52,289 nucleotides of DNA, taken from contig CALFMN010000127.1 of NCBI GenBank assembly GCA_937879875.1, positions 1 through 52,289 on the forward strand, in the 5' to 3' direction. The notes below the pieces were generated by a model that made no database searches, was not told where the DNA came from, and saw only the letters and a list, made by a program, of their open reading frames with translations. Within the stretch, counting starts at the first letter, position 1. Every line of letters begins with the position of its first letter. The translations under genes were made by a program, and so were the position numbers. The stretch comes from an uncultured Chloroflexota bacterium. GTDB lineage: Bacteria > Chloroflexota > Dehalococcoidia > CAUJGQ01. Of this stretch, positions 22,319 to 30,726 are shown piece by piece.

Positions 22319-22591
22319 TCACTGCTCGCGGAAAAGCTGCTCGAGCACGTCCGGCTGCGCCGGGGTCGCCGAGACACGCAGCCGGAGCCTTGGCACTCGG
22401 TCGAGGTCCCAGCGAATGCCTTGACGACACAGCCGCTCGGCGGCCACGTAGCCGGCGACCGTTTCTGCCGTGGCCGGGTCACAGTCGACCGAGAGCCTGT
22501 TCGCGGTGCGGTCGACCCTGCCGACCGCGGGCAGCACGTCGAAGACCGTTGGCGCTCCGCTGGGCCATGCCCGGAAGTCGCAGGCAAGCAC
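22319..22591 (-). CDS. Metal-cluster-associated small protein with ERLC motif, 5' end uncertain
   Basis: The C-terminal portion VAGYVAAERLCRQGIRWDLDRVPRLRLRVSATPAQPDVLEQLF resembles a small uncharacterised protein often found in mercury and metal clusters, which carries ERLCCPF-like and LRLxxxP segments. Here the second Cys of the CC pair is Arg. The reading frame is open upstream to a TGA near 22649 without a convincing start or ribosome-binding site; GTG near 22600 or ATG 22591 are options. It may be a 5'-truncated gene. The stretch from 22592 to 22812 holds nothing else recognisable. Confidence 0.4.
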   Translation of the reverse strand: MLACDFRAWPSGAPTVFDVLPAVGRVDRTANRLSVDCDPATAETVAGYVAAERLCRQGIRWDLDRVPRLRLRVSATPAQPDVLEQLFREQ

Positions 22592-22812
22592 GTCGGGTGG
22601 TGCCTGGATCGTCGCGGCGCGCGCTTCCAGCGTGAGATCTCAGTTGGACCTGGCTGACGAGATCGCCGACTGCATACCCCGCTCGCTTGCCATGTCGGCA
22701 CACTTTTTCGCTTCAGAGCCGTGAGGTCGATCGGTCCGTGGACGAGTGCAAGACCGCGACACCGCCGCACAGCGGGCTGTTCGCCGAGAGGTATGCCCGC
22801 CTCGCGAACCGG

Positions 22813-23778
22813 TTAGTGCCCGGGCCTGCCGCCATGGTTGGCGAGATCCTCTCGCAGCAGTGCCGTGTTGATGGCGAAGGCCGCCTCCGCACCCTCGGCC
22901 GCCGCAACGATCGCGAGTTGCACCGCGCGTGAGGCGTCGCCGGCAACGTATAAGCCCGGTACGCTCGTCGCTTCGTAGCGATCCGTCCAGATCGAACCGC
23001 GCCACGTGAGCTGGCAGCCGAGCCTCGCGGCAAGGTCGGAGTGTTGCCGTTCGCCCAGGATGAAGAACAGAGCGCGGCGCTCGATCATCGACCCATCGAC
23101 GAACCTGACGCGCTCAAGCAGCCCATTGCGCCCCTCAAGACGGGCGATCTGCTCCTCATGCACGGCAATGCCATTGCGTGTTAGCTGATTGCGCTCATCG
23201 GCATCGAGCTCCGCCGGACCATCAGAGCAGAGGACGATGTCGTTGCTCCATACCCGCAGCTCAAGGGCGAGGCCGCGGCCAGATCTGCCTTTCCCGTACA
23301 CGACGAGGGGCTGACCTCGGACCTCCCAACCGTCGCAGTATGGACAGTGAAACGCGCTTCGACCGAAAAGCGGTGCAAAGCCGTCAACCGTCGGCAACTG
23401 GTCAACAACCCCGGTGGCGAGCAGCAGCTTGCGACACGAAACCAGCGCACCGCTCTGCAACACGACGTCGAACCCGCCATCTCGCGGGATCGCGTCCACT
23501 ATTTCGGCCCGGCGAAGCTCGACCGTCTCATACCGTGCTAACTGCTCACGCCCGATGCGCAGCAGCTCGGCCGGGGCGATGCCATCCCGCGTGAGAAAGC
23601 CGTGCAGCGCGTGGGAGGCGGCATTGCGCGGCGCGCCGGTGTCACACACCAACACGCGGCGCAGACAGCGTCCAAGGATCAAGGCGGCGCTGAGTCCCGC
23701 TGGTCCGGCGCCGACGACGACCACGTCGGCCATCTCCGCCGAGGCAGGATCACTCCTTGCGGAGAGCCTGTTCGTCAT
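22813..23778 (-). CDS. Thioredoxin-reductase-like FAD/NAD(P) oxidoreductase
   Basis: 321 aa. FAD-binding VVVVGAGPAGLSAALILGR at the N-terminus, redox motif FHCPYCDGWEVRG (CxxC followed by DG), an NAD(P) domain starting VVYGKGRSGRGLALEL, and the C-terminal GLYVAGDASRAVQLAIVAAAEGAEAA flavin motif. It would pass electrons from NAD(P)H to a thioredoxin-like partner. ATG 23778 overlaps the SCO gene by 29 bp, so the two are co-transcribed; MADVVVVG at 23733 is an alternative start. Confidence 0.9.
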   Translation of the reverse strand: MTNRLSARSDPASAEMADVVVVGAGPAGLSAALILGRCLRRVLVCDTGAPRNAASHALHGFLTRDGIAPAELLRIGREQLARYETVELRRAEIVDAIPRDGGFDVVLQSGALVSCRKLLLATGVVDQLPTVDGFAPLFGRSAFHCPYCDGWEVRGQPLVVYGKGRSGRGLALELRVWSNDIVLCSDGPAELDADERNQLTRNGIAVHEEQIARLEGRNGLLERVRFVDGSMIERRALFFILGERQHSDLAARLGCQLTWRGSIWTDRYEATSVPGLYVAGDASRAVQLAIVAAAEGAEAAFAINTALLREDLANHGGRPGH

Positions 23779-24385
23779 GGGCGATGACCTCTGCCGGTGT
23801 ATCCACATGCACCAGCACGCGCCGGTTGCCACGCCTATCGATCAGGTAAATCGCCGAGACATGGTCCGGTTGCGTTCCTGCAGGCGCGGGCTCGTACTGC
23901 CGCACGTAATAGCCGCTCCACACTGGTCCCAGTTCATCGGGAGTGCCGACCAGATAGTGCCAGCGATCGCCAAGCTCGCTCAGCCGATGCTCTGCCTCAA
24001 ACGCGGCGATGCTCTCCGGCGTATCGCCACTCGGATCGACGCTGACCGCCACATAAACGACCTCTCGCGGATGTCCGGCCAGTTCATCGGCTCTTCGCAG
24101 GAGGTCGGCGGTGAGCGGACACACATCCGGGCAGTGGGTATACAGGAACGTCAGCACCACCACCTTGCCCCGCAACGTATCCAACGCGAGGCTCTGCCCG
24201 CTGGCGTCATGGAGCGTGAAGGCCGGTGCCAGATCGTGGCGACCGAGGTTGGTGCCGATGAGATGCGGTGGATCCTGCCGCAGGCCGTAGAGCAGGCCGC
24301 CACCGAGCACTGCGAACAGCACGGCGACGCCGGCCAGGCCGAACGCGAGTCGGCGATCTCTGCCGTGCCATGCCCGCCGAATCAT
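23750..24385 (-). CDS. SCO1/SenC-family copper chaperone
   Basis: 211 aa. N-terminal anchor (about residues 13-34), then a thioredoxin fold with copper motif THCPDVCP (Cys85, Cys89) and the distal His in PDHVSAIYLID (His175), all three Cu ligands of SCO proteins. The role is delivery of copper, or thiol reduction, at cytochrome oxidase CuA, outside the membrane. It is followed by the thioredoxin-reductase-like gene. Confidence 0.92.
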   Translation of the reverse strand: MIRRAWHGRDRRLAFGLAGVAVLFAVLGGGLLYGLRQDPPHLIGTNLGRHDLAPAFTLHDASGQSLALDTLRGKVVVLTFLYTHCPDVCPLTADLLRRADELAGHPREVVYVAVSVDPSGDTPESIAAFEAEHRLSELGDRWHYLVGTPDELGPVWSGYYVRQYEPAPAGTQPDHVSAIYLIDRRGNRRVLVHVDTPAEVIAHDEQALRKE

Positions 24386-24844
24386 GCCGCCACCTCCGTA
24401 ACGCGGGTCCGAGCAACCCCTTCGCGGGACGCATGACCACCACGGCGCCGCGAGACGTTCGCGTCAGATGCTCGTCCCACCATTGCTACCTTGCCACCCT
24501 GCCACCCGAAACTCATCTGCCTGTACCGAACTCCGGCCGTCGCTCGCGGTACGGATCCCGCCATCGCCGGCAACGGTCCTTCGTCCCGGCAGCAGGCGCG
24601 ATGGCTCCCAGCGGCCCGCGCGGCCTTGCTGCCCTCCCGCGAATCTGGTGACACCCACCGCGGTTGCTGCGGCCGTGGCCGTGGCCGTGGCGATGAAGAC
24701 GCTGCCGATGGTGCCGCCACGTCGATTATTTATACTATTGACGATAGTACCACCGCCTCACGTATGCTGGGCAAGCGCTACCGCGCGTCGTCCGGAGCCA
24801 CGACGCGTACGATGGCGCCTACCACGGCTGGGTGTTAACCGAAC
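24386..24844. other. Divergent intergenic region between SCO and DUF3105 genes
   Basis: About 460 bp without a supported gene. A long minus frame at 24382-24720 is Pro/Arg/Ser-rich and featureless. It holds the operator at 24733-24749 and a short GGCCGTGGCCGTGGC run near 24670. Confidence 0.5.
24733..24749. promoter_or_regulatory. BlaI-type operator dyad upstream of DUF3105/ResB genes
   Basis: TACTATTGACGATAGTA, identical over all 17 bases to the site at 27639-27655 in front of blaI. TTGACG inside it could be a -35, with TATGCT at 24763-24768 as a -10 (19-bp spacer). It lies about 95 bp before the DUF3105 start. Confidence 0.75.
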
Positions 24845-25693
24845 GTGAACAGGGAACAGCGGCGGCAGCAGGCCGGCCCCAAACCGTCTGCAGGGCGGCC
24901 GAATCAGCGTGGCCGTCCCGCGCCTCGCCTGCCTGCGCATTTGGCGACGGCATCACCCGGAGCCGGCGCTGGAGCCAACGCACAGCTCCCGGAGCGCCGG
25001 CGGCCGCGGCTGCCCGGCTGGTGGCCCTGGGCAACCGCCGCCGCGCTGCTGATCGCCGTCGCGGCGGCGTTCTTCATCTTCGATCCCCTTGGGTTGCGTG
25101 CACCGCTGCCCGGCGTTCTGGTGACCAGTCAGGGGAATATGCACACCAACGCCGGCGACACCCACGCGGCGTACAACACCGATCCCCCGACGTCAGGTCC
25201 GCACTTCCCCACCGTGCCCCGCCGAGGAACCTATGCTGAGCCGTTGGCAACAGAGTTTCTGCCGCACTTCATGGAGCACGCGGGCGTCATCGTGCAGTAC
25301 AACAGCTCCGCCTCGCCGGCCGTGGTAGCGAAGCTGAAGGAGATCGTGAAGCAAGAGCTGAATCGATCGTCCGGCCTCGTGCTCATGGCGCCCCGTCCGG
25401 CGATGCCGTGCCAGGTTGCCCTGACAGCATGGCAGCGCATCGAGGTGTTTGGCGCAAGCAAGTGCCAGCCGGGCTGGGTCGGGCACGAACTCGATCCTGG
25501 CTCCAGCAAGGACATCCAACTTGTCAAGGAGTTCATCGAGCGCAACCAATGCGCCTATGACCCGGAGAACCAGTGCGGCAGCGGACAGCATGGTGATCTG
25601 AAGTACCCGACGCTCGCGCCGGGCCAAACCACGGTCGTGGCGGGCTTTACACCCCAACCCGCTACGAGCCCATCGGCCACACCGGCACGCTGA
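24845..25693 (+). CDS. DUF3105 membrane-anchored protein
   Basis: 282 aa. A basic Arg/Gln/Pro-rich N-terminus, one helix (about residues 62-82), then an extracytoplasmic DUF3105 domain with the characteristic YNTDPPTSGPHFP and HFMEHAGVIVQYN motifs and late cysteines (MPCQVAL, SKCQPGW, NQCAYDPENQC). Function unknown; His and Cys conservation suggests metal or redox chemistry. GTG start without a visible ribosome-binding site. 86 bp upstream of resB. Confidence 0.85.
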   Translation: MNREQRRQQAGPKPSAGRPNQRGRPAPRLPAHLATASPGAGAGANAQLPERRRPRLPGWWPWATAAALLIAVAAAFFIFDPLGLRAPLPGVLVTSQGNMHTNAGDTHAAYNTDPPTSGPHFPTVPRRGTYAEPLATEFLPHFMEHAGVIVQYNSSASPAVVAKLKEIVKQELNRSSGLVLMAPRPAMPCQVALTAWQRIEVFGASKCQPGWVGHELDPGSSKDIQLVKEFIERNQCAYDPENQCGSGQHGDLKYPTLAPGQTTVVAGFTPQPATSPSATPAR

Positions 25694-25779
25694 CCGCGCC
25701 GCATCGCCTGGCTTCCGTATCCGTACCTCCGGCTCCACGATCGGAGCGGACCGGTACGACGAAGGGGTGATTGATTCAG

Positions 25780-27546
25780 ATGGCAGGAATCGCTGCAGCA
25801 CGCAGCCGTTCAGGACGTTTGCCACGGTTCGACCCGTTCCGGGTGGTCTTCCGGCTGCTGACTTCGGTGCGGGTGGCGCTGCTGCTGCTCGGCTGCGTCG
25901 TGCTGGGCGCGTTGCTGGGCGTGGTCTTCCCGCAGGCGCCGGACGAGGTGCGAGCGTCCACGCAGGCATACGACGCGTACATCGAATTCCAGCGCACGCG
26001 CTACGGCGTCTTCACCGACGCGATGCGCCGGCTGGGGCTGTTCGAGGTCTTCCACTCCTACTGGTTCAACGGCCTGCTGGTCGTGCTGCTGCTGGCCGTC
26101 GCCGTCTGCACCGCCAACCGCATCCCGCCGATCGCGCGCAACGTGCGCCGGCCGCTGCGGCGCGTGAACGACCGCTTCTTCACGCAGGCCCGCCACCGCG
26201 CCGAGTTCGCCACGCCGGCCGAGCCCGCGGCGGTGATCACGGCGCTGCGCCGCAAGCGTTACCGTGTCGAGGTAACAGCACGCGACGGCGCGACGTATCT
26301 CTTCGCGGACCGCTTCGGCTGGGCGCAGTTCGGCACGTTCGTCTCGCACCTGTCGCTGATTCTGTTCATGTCCGGCGCGATCGTGACCAAGTTGGTCGGT
26401 TTCAGCACTCCTGACCTCCAGATTCCCGAGGGTCAGACGGAGCCGATCTTTCCCGTCGTCCACGCCGGCCAAATGCAAGTCAAAAATCTGAAGGCGGGCG
26501 ACACGCCGGACGCACACGGCAACCCGACCCGCTACTTCAGCAACCTGGCCGTGTTTCGCAACGGCAAGCAGATCTGCACCGGCACGAGCACGGTGAACAA
26601 TCCGATGCACTGCGCCGGCTACACGCTGCACCAGACCACGTTCTCGCCGGACGGCGCTGAGCTGCGCGTGCGCGATGCCGCGACCGGCCAGGTGCTGTAC
26701 CAGGAGGTTGAGGCGCTCGGCAACCAGGGCACGGCGCCGACCCCGCACATCGTGGTGACGGACGCTTCCGGGGCGACGCTCTTCGACGATACCGTCACGC
26801 TCGTCCCGCTCGACTTCAGGACGCTCGTGGCGGCGATCCCGATCGCGCAGGCGAACGGCAACGCGGCCACGCTGCTGCTCGTCGCGGCGACGCAGGACAG
26901 CCGCAAGCAGTGGCTCATCCGCTTCCTCACGCGCCCCGCTGCTTCCACCACGGCGCCACCCGACGAGCTGACTCTTCCGGCCGGGGGAAGCGGCACGCTC
27001 GCGGCGTACAACCTGTCCGTCTTGTCCCTGGGCAGTGCGCCGGTGAGCGTCGCGCAGGGCGTACCCGGCATGGAACGTGCGGCGCTGCTGCAGCTGGCGA
27101 CCTCCGCTCGAGGTGAGCGGTACCTCGATGTGATCAATATGGGCGGCGCAACGGCAGGCGCGCCTGACAACGGCTCGAGCGCCGGTTCACCAGCCGCGGC
27201 GCAGGACGCGTCATCGCAGCCGGCGCGTGTGGTGCTGACCCCGGGCGTACCGCAAGTATTGAACGGGTTCGAGTACACGTTCCTGGGGCCACGGGCGATT
27301 ACCGGCATCACGGTGCGCAAAGACCCCGGCTCGACCTTCATCTGGGTGGCGACCGCGTTGATGATGATCGGGCTCGGCGTGACGTTTTACCTGCCGCGCC
27401 GGCGCCTGTGGGCGAAGATCACGCCGGAGCGGACGTATCTGGCCGGTGTAGCCGACTGGACCGTCAACTTCTCCGCCGAGATGCGCGGCATCGGCGTGGC
27501 CGCCGGCTCGCCCGATGCGGCGGAGCTGGCCGCACAAGAAGAGTGA
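25780..27546 (+). CDS. resB: ResB/Ccs1-family cytochrome c biogenesis protein
   Basis: 588 aa. N-terminal helices (LLTSVRVALLLLGCVVLGALLGVVFPQ; FNGLLVVLLLAVAVCTANRIPP), a third helix at LSLILFMSGAIVTKLVG, a large periplasmic domain and a last helix WVATALMMIGLGVTFYLPRRRLW, which is standard ResB topology. With CcsA it forms the system II haem-ligation complex. ATG 25780 is preferred over TTG 25771 because of spacing from AAGGGG. Its partner ccsA, 7 kb downstream, is damaged. Confidence 0.93.
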   Translation: MAGIAAARSRSGRLPRFDPFRVVFRLLTSVRVALLLLGCVVLGALLGVVFPQAPDEVRASTQAYDAYIEFQRTRYGVFTDAMRRLGLFEVFHSYWFNGLLVVLLLAVAVCTANRIPPIARNVRRPLRRVNDRFFTQARHRAEFATPAEPAAVITALRRKRYRVEVTARDGATYLFADRFGWAQFGTFVSHLSLILFMSGAIVTKLVGFSTPDLQIPEGQTEPIFPVVHAGQMQVKNLKAGDTPDAHGNPTRYFSNLAVFRNGKQICTGTSTVNNPMHCAGYTLHQTTFSPDGAELRVRDAATGQVLYQEVEALGNQGTAPTPHIVVTDASGATLFDDTVTLVPLDFRTLVAAIPIAQANGNAATLLLVAATQDSRKQWLIRFLTRPAASTTAPPDELTLPAGGSGTLAAYNLSVLSLGSAPVSVAQGVPGMERAALLQLATSARGERYLDVINMGGATAGAPDNGSSAGSPAAAQDASSQPARVVLTPGVPQVLNGFEYTFLGPRAITGITVRKDPGSTFIWVATALMMIGLGVTFYLPRRRLWAKITPERTYLAGVADWTVNFSAEMRGIGVAAGSPDAAELAAQEE

Positions 27547-27638
27547 TCGCGCCGGCCTGACCTTGCGATTGCCTTGCGTGAGCCGGCGTTGCGGCCACCA
27601 GCTGGATCCTTTACTCATTCTCCCCTGTATACTCGTGC

Positions 27639-27655
27639 TACTATTGACGATAGTA
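27639..27655. promoter_or_regulatory. BlaI-type operator dyad of the blaI-M56-tlpA operon
   Basis: TACTATTGACGATAGTA; arms match at 7 of 8 positions. TTGACG (27644-27649), 17 bp and CATAGT (27667-27672) could form the promoter, so the repressor would block its own transcription. Located 95 bp before the blaI ATG. Confidence 0.8.
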
Positions 27656-27749
27656 CGAAGCAGTACCATAGTGGAGAGGTCTGGCACGGCCTGGCGACAC
27701 GTCACCACCCTGGCGGTGTACCGCCCTGGCGACCACGGAGCGAAACGCA

Positions 27750-28190
27750 ATGGAGCGTGAGCTGGACCTCAAGACCTTTCGGCTGGATCGACCCGGCATT
27801 CGCGCTGTGCTGGGTGACCTCGAGGCCGAGATCATGGAATGCGTATGGGCTCGGCCGCAGGGCGCGGGAATCACCGTCCGCGACGTGTTCGCGGTGCTCC
27901 ATGCGCGGCGTGGCAGCGCCTACACCACGGTGATGAGCACGATGACTCGCCTGGCGCGCAAGGGGCTCCTCCGCATGGAGAGGGACGGCGTTGCGCATGT
28001 CTACTACGCTGTGTGTACGCAGGAGGAGTTCCTCTCTCGCTTCTTGAGCCGCGCGCTCGAGAACCTGTTCGTGGCGTTTTCGGGGAGCGAGCTCATCCGT
28101 GGCGAATCGCCCGCCCAACAGACATCGACGCACGTCAAACAGCTCGTCGACGAGATCGCCCGCCGCCGGACTGCCGAGGAGCTCGCGTGA
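27750..28190 (+). CDS. BlaI/MecI/CopY-family transcriptional repressor
   Basis: 146 aa. The winged helix-turn-helix spans residues 15-85 (LGDLEAEIMECVWARP, TVRDVFAVLHARRGSAYTTVMSTMTRLARKGLL), followed by a helical dimerisation tail (FLSRFLSRALENLFVAFSGSELIRG). It is followed without a gap by an M56 protease (TGATG overlap), the blaI-blaR1 arrangement in which proteolysis relieves repression. The C-terminus has no CopY CxCx4CxC zinc site. It is expected to bind the 17-bp dyads at 27639 and elsewhere in this window. Confidence 0.93.
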   Translation: MERELDLKTFRLDRPGIRAVLGDLEAEIMECVWARPQGAGITVRDVFAVLHARRGSAYTTVMSTMTRLARKGLLRMERDGVAHVYYAVCTQEEFLSRFLSRALENLFVAFSGSELIRGESPAQQTSTHVKQLVDEIARRRTAEELA

Positions 28191-29164
28191 TGCCGCCCCT
28201 GCTCGGTCCGGCCGGTCTCATCGGCGTGCTGCTGGTTGGTGGGGTGTTGCTGGCTCTCCTCGCACGGACCGTTGACTGGCCACGTCGGCGAGGGGTGCAA
28301 TTGCTGATCTTGATTGCGCCGCTCGCCGGCCTCGTACTGGCCATCGCTGGCCTCCACCACGCCCGTGGACACACCTGCAGACTGGGGCCGCTGCCCTGGG
28401 AGTACCGGCTCGACACCGTGCTGGCGACGGGTATCGGCGCGATCGCCGCGGCAGGGCTGGGCGCGGGGCTGGTGCGGCTCGTCCTGATGGACCGGGTGAT
28501 GCGCCGTCGCGGATATCCGGCCAGGCCGGAGCTCCAGCAGCTCGTCGCCGATCTGGGCGCTCGGCTCGGCGTGCCTGTCCCACGCGTTGTCGTCTGCCTG
28601 TCCGATCAGCCGCTCGCGCTGACCTACGGTGTGGTCCGGCCAACCATCTTGCTCTCTACCTGGCTGATCGAGCGGCTCGACCGGGAGGAGCTAGAGGCGG
28701 TGATCGCGCATGAGCTCGCGCACGTGGCGCGGCGCGATTTCGTGCTGGCCTGGCTCGCCACCGTGCTGAGAGATGCGTTCTTCTATCTCCCGACGAGCCG
28801 AATCGCGCATCACCAGTTGCTCCGCGAGAAGGAGCCGGCCTGCGACGAACTCGCGCTCCGCGCGACGGCGCGTCCATTGGCGCTGGCGAGCGCCCTCGCG
28901 AAGGTCTGGCAAAAGGCGCTCGACACGAGCCCGGCCGCGATGGCGCAGGCGTTCGCGGAACCGGGCACGAGCATCGAGCAGCGCATCAACCGGCTGCTCG
29001 AGCAGCCGCGGCGCCAGGTGAGCCACGCGCGCGCCCCGATGGTTGCGCTGACGGCCGGCGCCGGCGGACTGGCGTCGCTCCTGATTATCGAGGCCGCAAA
29101 CCTGGCCGTTCTGCTCACGCCGTTTGGCTGTGGTCCGGGCACACCCCTGGGAAGGCTGTTCTGA
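28190..29164 (+). CDS. M56 (BlaR1-type) membrane metalloprotease without a sensor domain
   Basis: 324 aa. Helices at about residues 5-27, 35-55, 75-98 and 285-312. Zinc protease motif AHELAHVARRD (His174, Glu175, His178) and the downstream Glu in EKEPACDELALRA. There is no C-terminal penicillin-binding sensor as in BlaR1, so the input signal is probably not a beta-lactam. The extracytoplasmic loop near residues 55-75 contains HHARGHTC, a possible metal or redox sensor. Start and stop overlap the neighbouring genes (ATG 28190 in TGATG; stop in TGATG at 29164). Confidence 0.92.
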   Translation: MPPLLGPAGLIGVLLVGGVLLALLARTVDWPRRRGVQLLILIAPLAGLVLAIAGLHHARGHTCRLGPLPWEYRLDTVLATGIGAIAAAGLGAGLVRLVLMDRVMRRRGYPARPELQQLVADLGARLGVPVPRVVVCLSDQPLALTYGVVRPTILLSTWLIERLDREELEAVIAHELAHVARRDFVLAWLATVLRDAFFYLPTSRIAHHQLLREKEPACDELALRATARPLALASALAKVWQKALDTSPAAMAQAFAEPGTSIEQRINRLLEQPRRQVSHARAPMVALTAGAGGLASLLIIEAANLAVLLTPFGCGPGTPLGRLF

Positions 29165-29994
29165 TGGCTGACGCGATTGCCGACGATGCGATCTCGGCGG
29201 AGGTGGTCGAGCCAGCCGATGTGGCGGCCGGCGGCGGGCAACGCGCTGACCTGCGTGACCTGGAAAACTGCTTCGGCCCGCGTGACGCGGGCCCGATCAC
29301 CGGCGCCACCGGGGGGCATTCACCCACGGGATCGCACCCGGCGCGCTGGCGCAGGCGTCTGCTCTCGATGCTGGCTCTGGCGCTGATCGCCGGCGCCATC
29401 TGGTATCTGCAGTCGGGGGTTGGTCTGCCCTTCAGCGGCGGACACGCTGGTTCGGATTCCGGCCTGCGCGCCGGCGGCTTCAAGCAAGACGGCCAGCCCG
29501 GCTTTGTGACGTTTGAGTCGCAGGGCATCAAGTTGGGTGCGGCGAGCGGCGAAGGCCCGAGGATCGGCGACCTGGCGCCTGACTTCACGCTGCTGGACAT
29601 GAACGGCACGCCCATCAGACTGAGTGACCTGCGGGGCAAGACCGTGGTGATGAACTTCTGGGCAACGTGGTGTCCGCCGTGCCGGCAGGAATTCCCGGAG
29701 TTGGTACGAACCTATACCCAATACGCCGACCGCGGTCTGGTCATGCTTGGCGTCGATCTCCAGGAGAGCCCGGACATCGTGCGCAGCTTCGCGAACGAGT
29801 ACAACGCAGCCTATCCCATCGTCATCGACAGCAAGGGCGACGTCGGCAAACAGTACCGCCTCGTTGGCTTGCCCACAACCTGGTTTATCGACACCCAGGG
29901 CGTCCTGCGGGCGCAACAGCTCGGACCGCTCACGCCCGACCTCATGGCGAAGAAGCTCATGCAGGCCGGCTTCACGGCGGCCGCAAACCGGTAG
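29164..29994 (+). CDS. TlpA/ResA-like membrane-anchored thioredoxin
   Basis: 276 aa. A long cytoplasmic N-terminus, one helix (about 64-82), then a thioredoxin fold with FWATWCPPC (Cys170, Cys173) and a cis-Pro segment GLPTTWFIDTQG. A paralogue of the protein at 5655-6350. Translationally coupled to the M56 gene and 6 bp before a ccdA-like gene, so the pair probably moves reductant from the cytoplasm to extracytoplasmic disulfides. Confidence 0.92.
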   Translation: MADAIADDAISAEVVEPADVAAGGGQRADLRDLENCFGPRDAGPITGATGGHSPTGSHPARWRRRLLSMLALALIAGAIWYLQSGVGLPFSGGHAGSDSGLRAGGFKQDGQPGFVTFESQGIKLGAASGEGPRIGDLAPDFTLLDMNGTPIRLSDLRGKTVVMNFWATWCPPCRQEFPELVRTYTQYADRGLVMLGVDLQESPDIVRSFANEYNAAYPIVIDSKGDVGKQYRLVGLPTTWFIDTQGVLRAQQLGPLTPDLMAKKLMQAGFTAAANR

Positions 29995-30000
29995 GGGACG

Positions 30001-30726
30001 ATGACGATCGCCGGCGTGAATGTGCTGCTCGCATTTCTGGCAGGGCTGGTGTCGTGCATCTCGCCGTGCGTGCTGCCGCTCGCACCCGCCTATGTCGGCA
30101 GCCTGGCGGGCAACACCGCTACGACCCAGGTAGCGGAGCGGCGAGCGCCAGTCCTGCACGCGCTGGCCTTTATGGCGGGCTTTGCGCTGCTCTTCATCCT
30201 GCTCGGCATCTCGGTCGGGGTGGTCGGCTACGCCCTGCGTGACCAGCAGCCGCTGCTGCAGAAGCTGGGCGGCCTCACGCTCATTGTGCTCGGCCTGCAC
30301 ATGAGCCGGATCATCGAGATCCCGGCGCTGTACCGTGCGGTCGGGCTGAGCTGGGGCGCCGGCGGCAGCCCGGGCTACCTGCGCTCGTTTCTGGCCGGCA
30401 CGTCGATCTCCGCCGGCTGGTTGCCGTGCATCGGCCCGACGCTGGGGACGATCCTGACGCTCGCCCTCACCTCCGGCGCCGTCTTTCAGAGCGGTGTCCT
30501 GCTCCTGGTCTACGCCCTGGGTCTGGCCGTACCGTTCCTGGCGCTCGGGCTGACGCTGTCGCGCCTGCCCGGCGCAGTGCGCTTTCTCCAGCGGCATCAC
30601 GACGCGATCGGCGTTGTGGCGGGCATCATCATGATCGGTATGGGTATCGTCGTCTTTACGGGCACGATGGCCCGCCTCAACAGCTATTTCCGTTTCTCGA
30701 GCTCGGGCATCGGAGCACGAATCTAA
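30001..30726 (+). CDS. ccdA: CcdA/DsbD-like thiol-electron transporter
   Basis: 241 aa, six helices. The two conserved Cys-Pro sites are CISPCVLPLAPAYVG in helix 1 and GWLPCIGPTLGTIL in helix 4. It transfers electrons from cytoplasmic thioredoxin through the membrane to TlpA-type proteins such as the one encoded just upstream. It is followed with no gap by a second, divergent CcdA-like gene. Confidence 0.93.
   Translation: MTIAGVNVLLAFLAGLVSCISPCVLPLAPAYVGSLAGNTATTQVAERRAPVLHALAFMAGFALLFILLGISVGVVGYALRDQQPLLQKLGGLTLIVLGLHMSRIIEIPALYRAVGLSWGAGGSPGYLRSFLAGTSISAGWLPCIGPTLGTILTLALTSGAVFQSGVLLLVYALGLAVPFLALGLTLSRLPGAVRFLQRHHDAIGVVAGIIMIGMGIVVFTGTMARLNSYFRFSSSGIGARI

Noticed and set aside
24382..24720. 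Minus-strand 112-aa frame between SCO and DUF3105
   Set aside because: Pro/Arg/Ser-rich with no domain; typical antisense frame in GC-rich DNA, and it lies in a regulatory gap.
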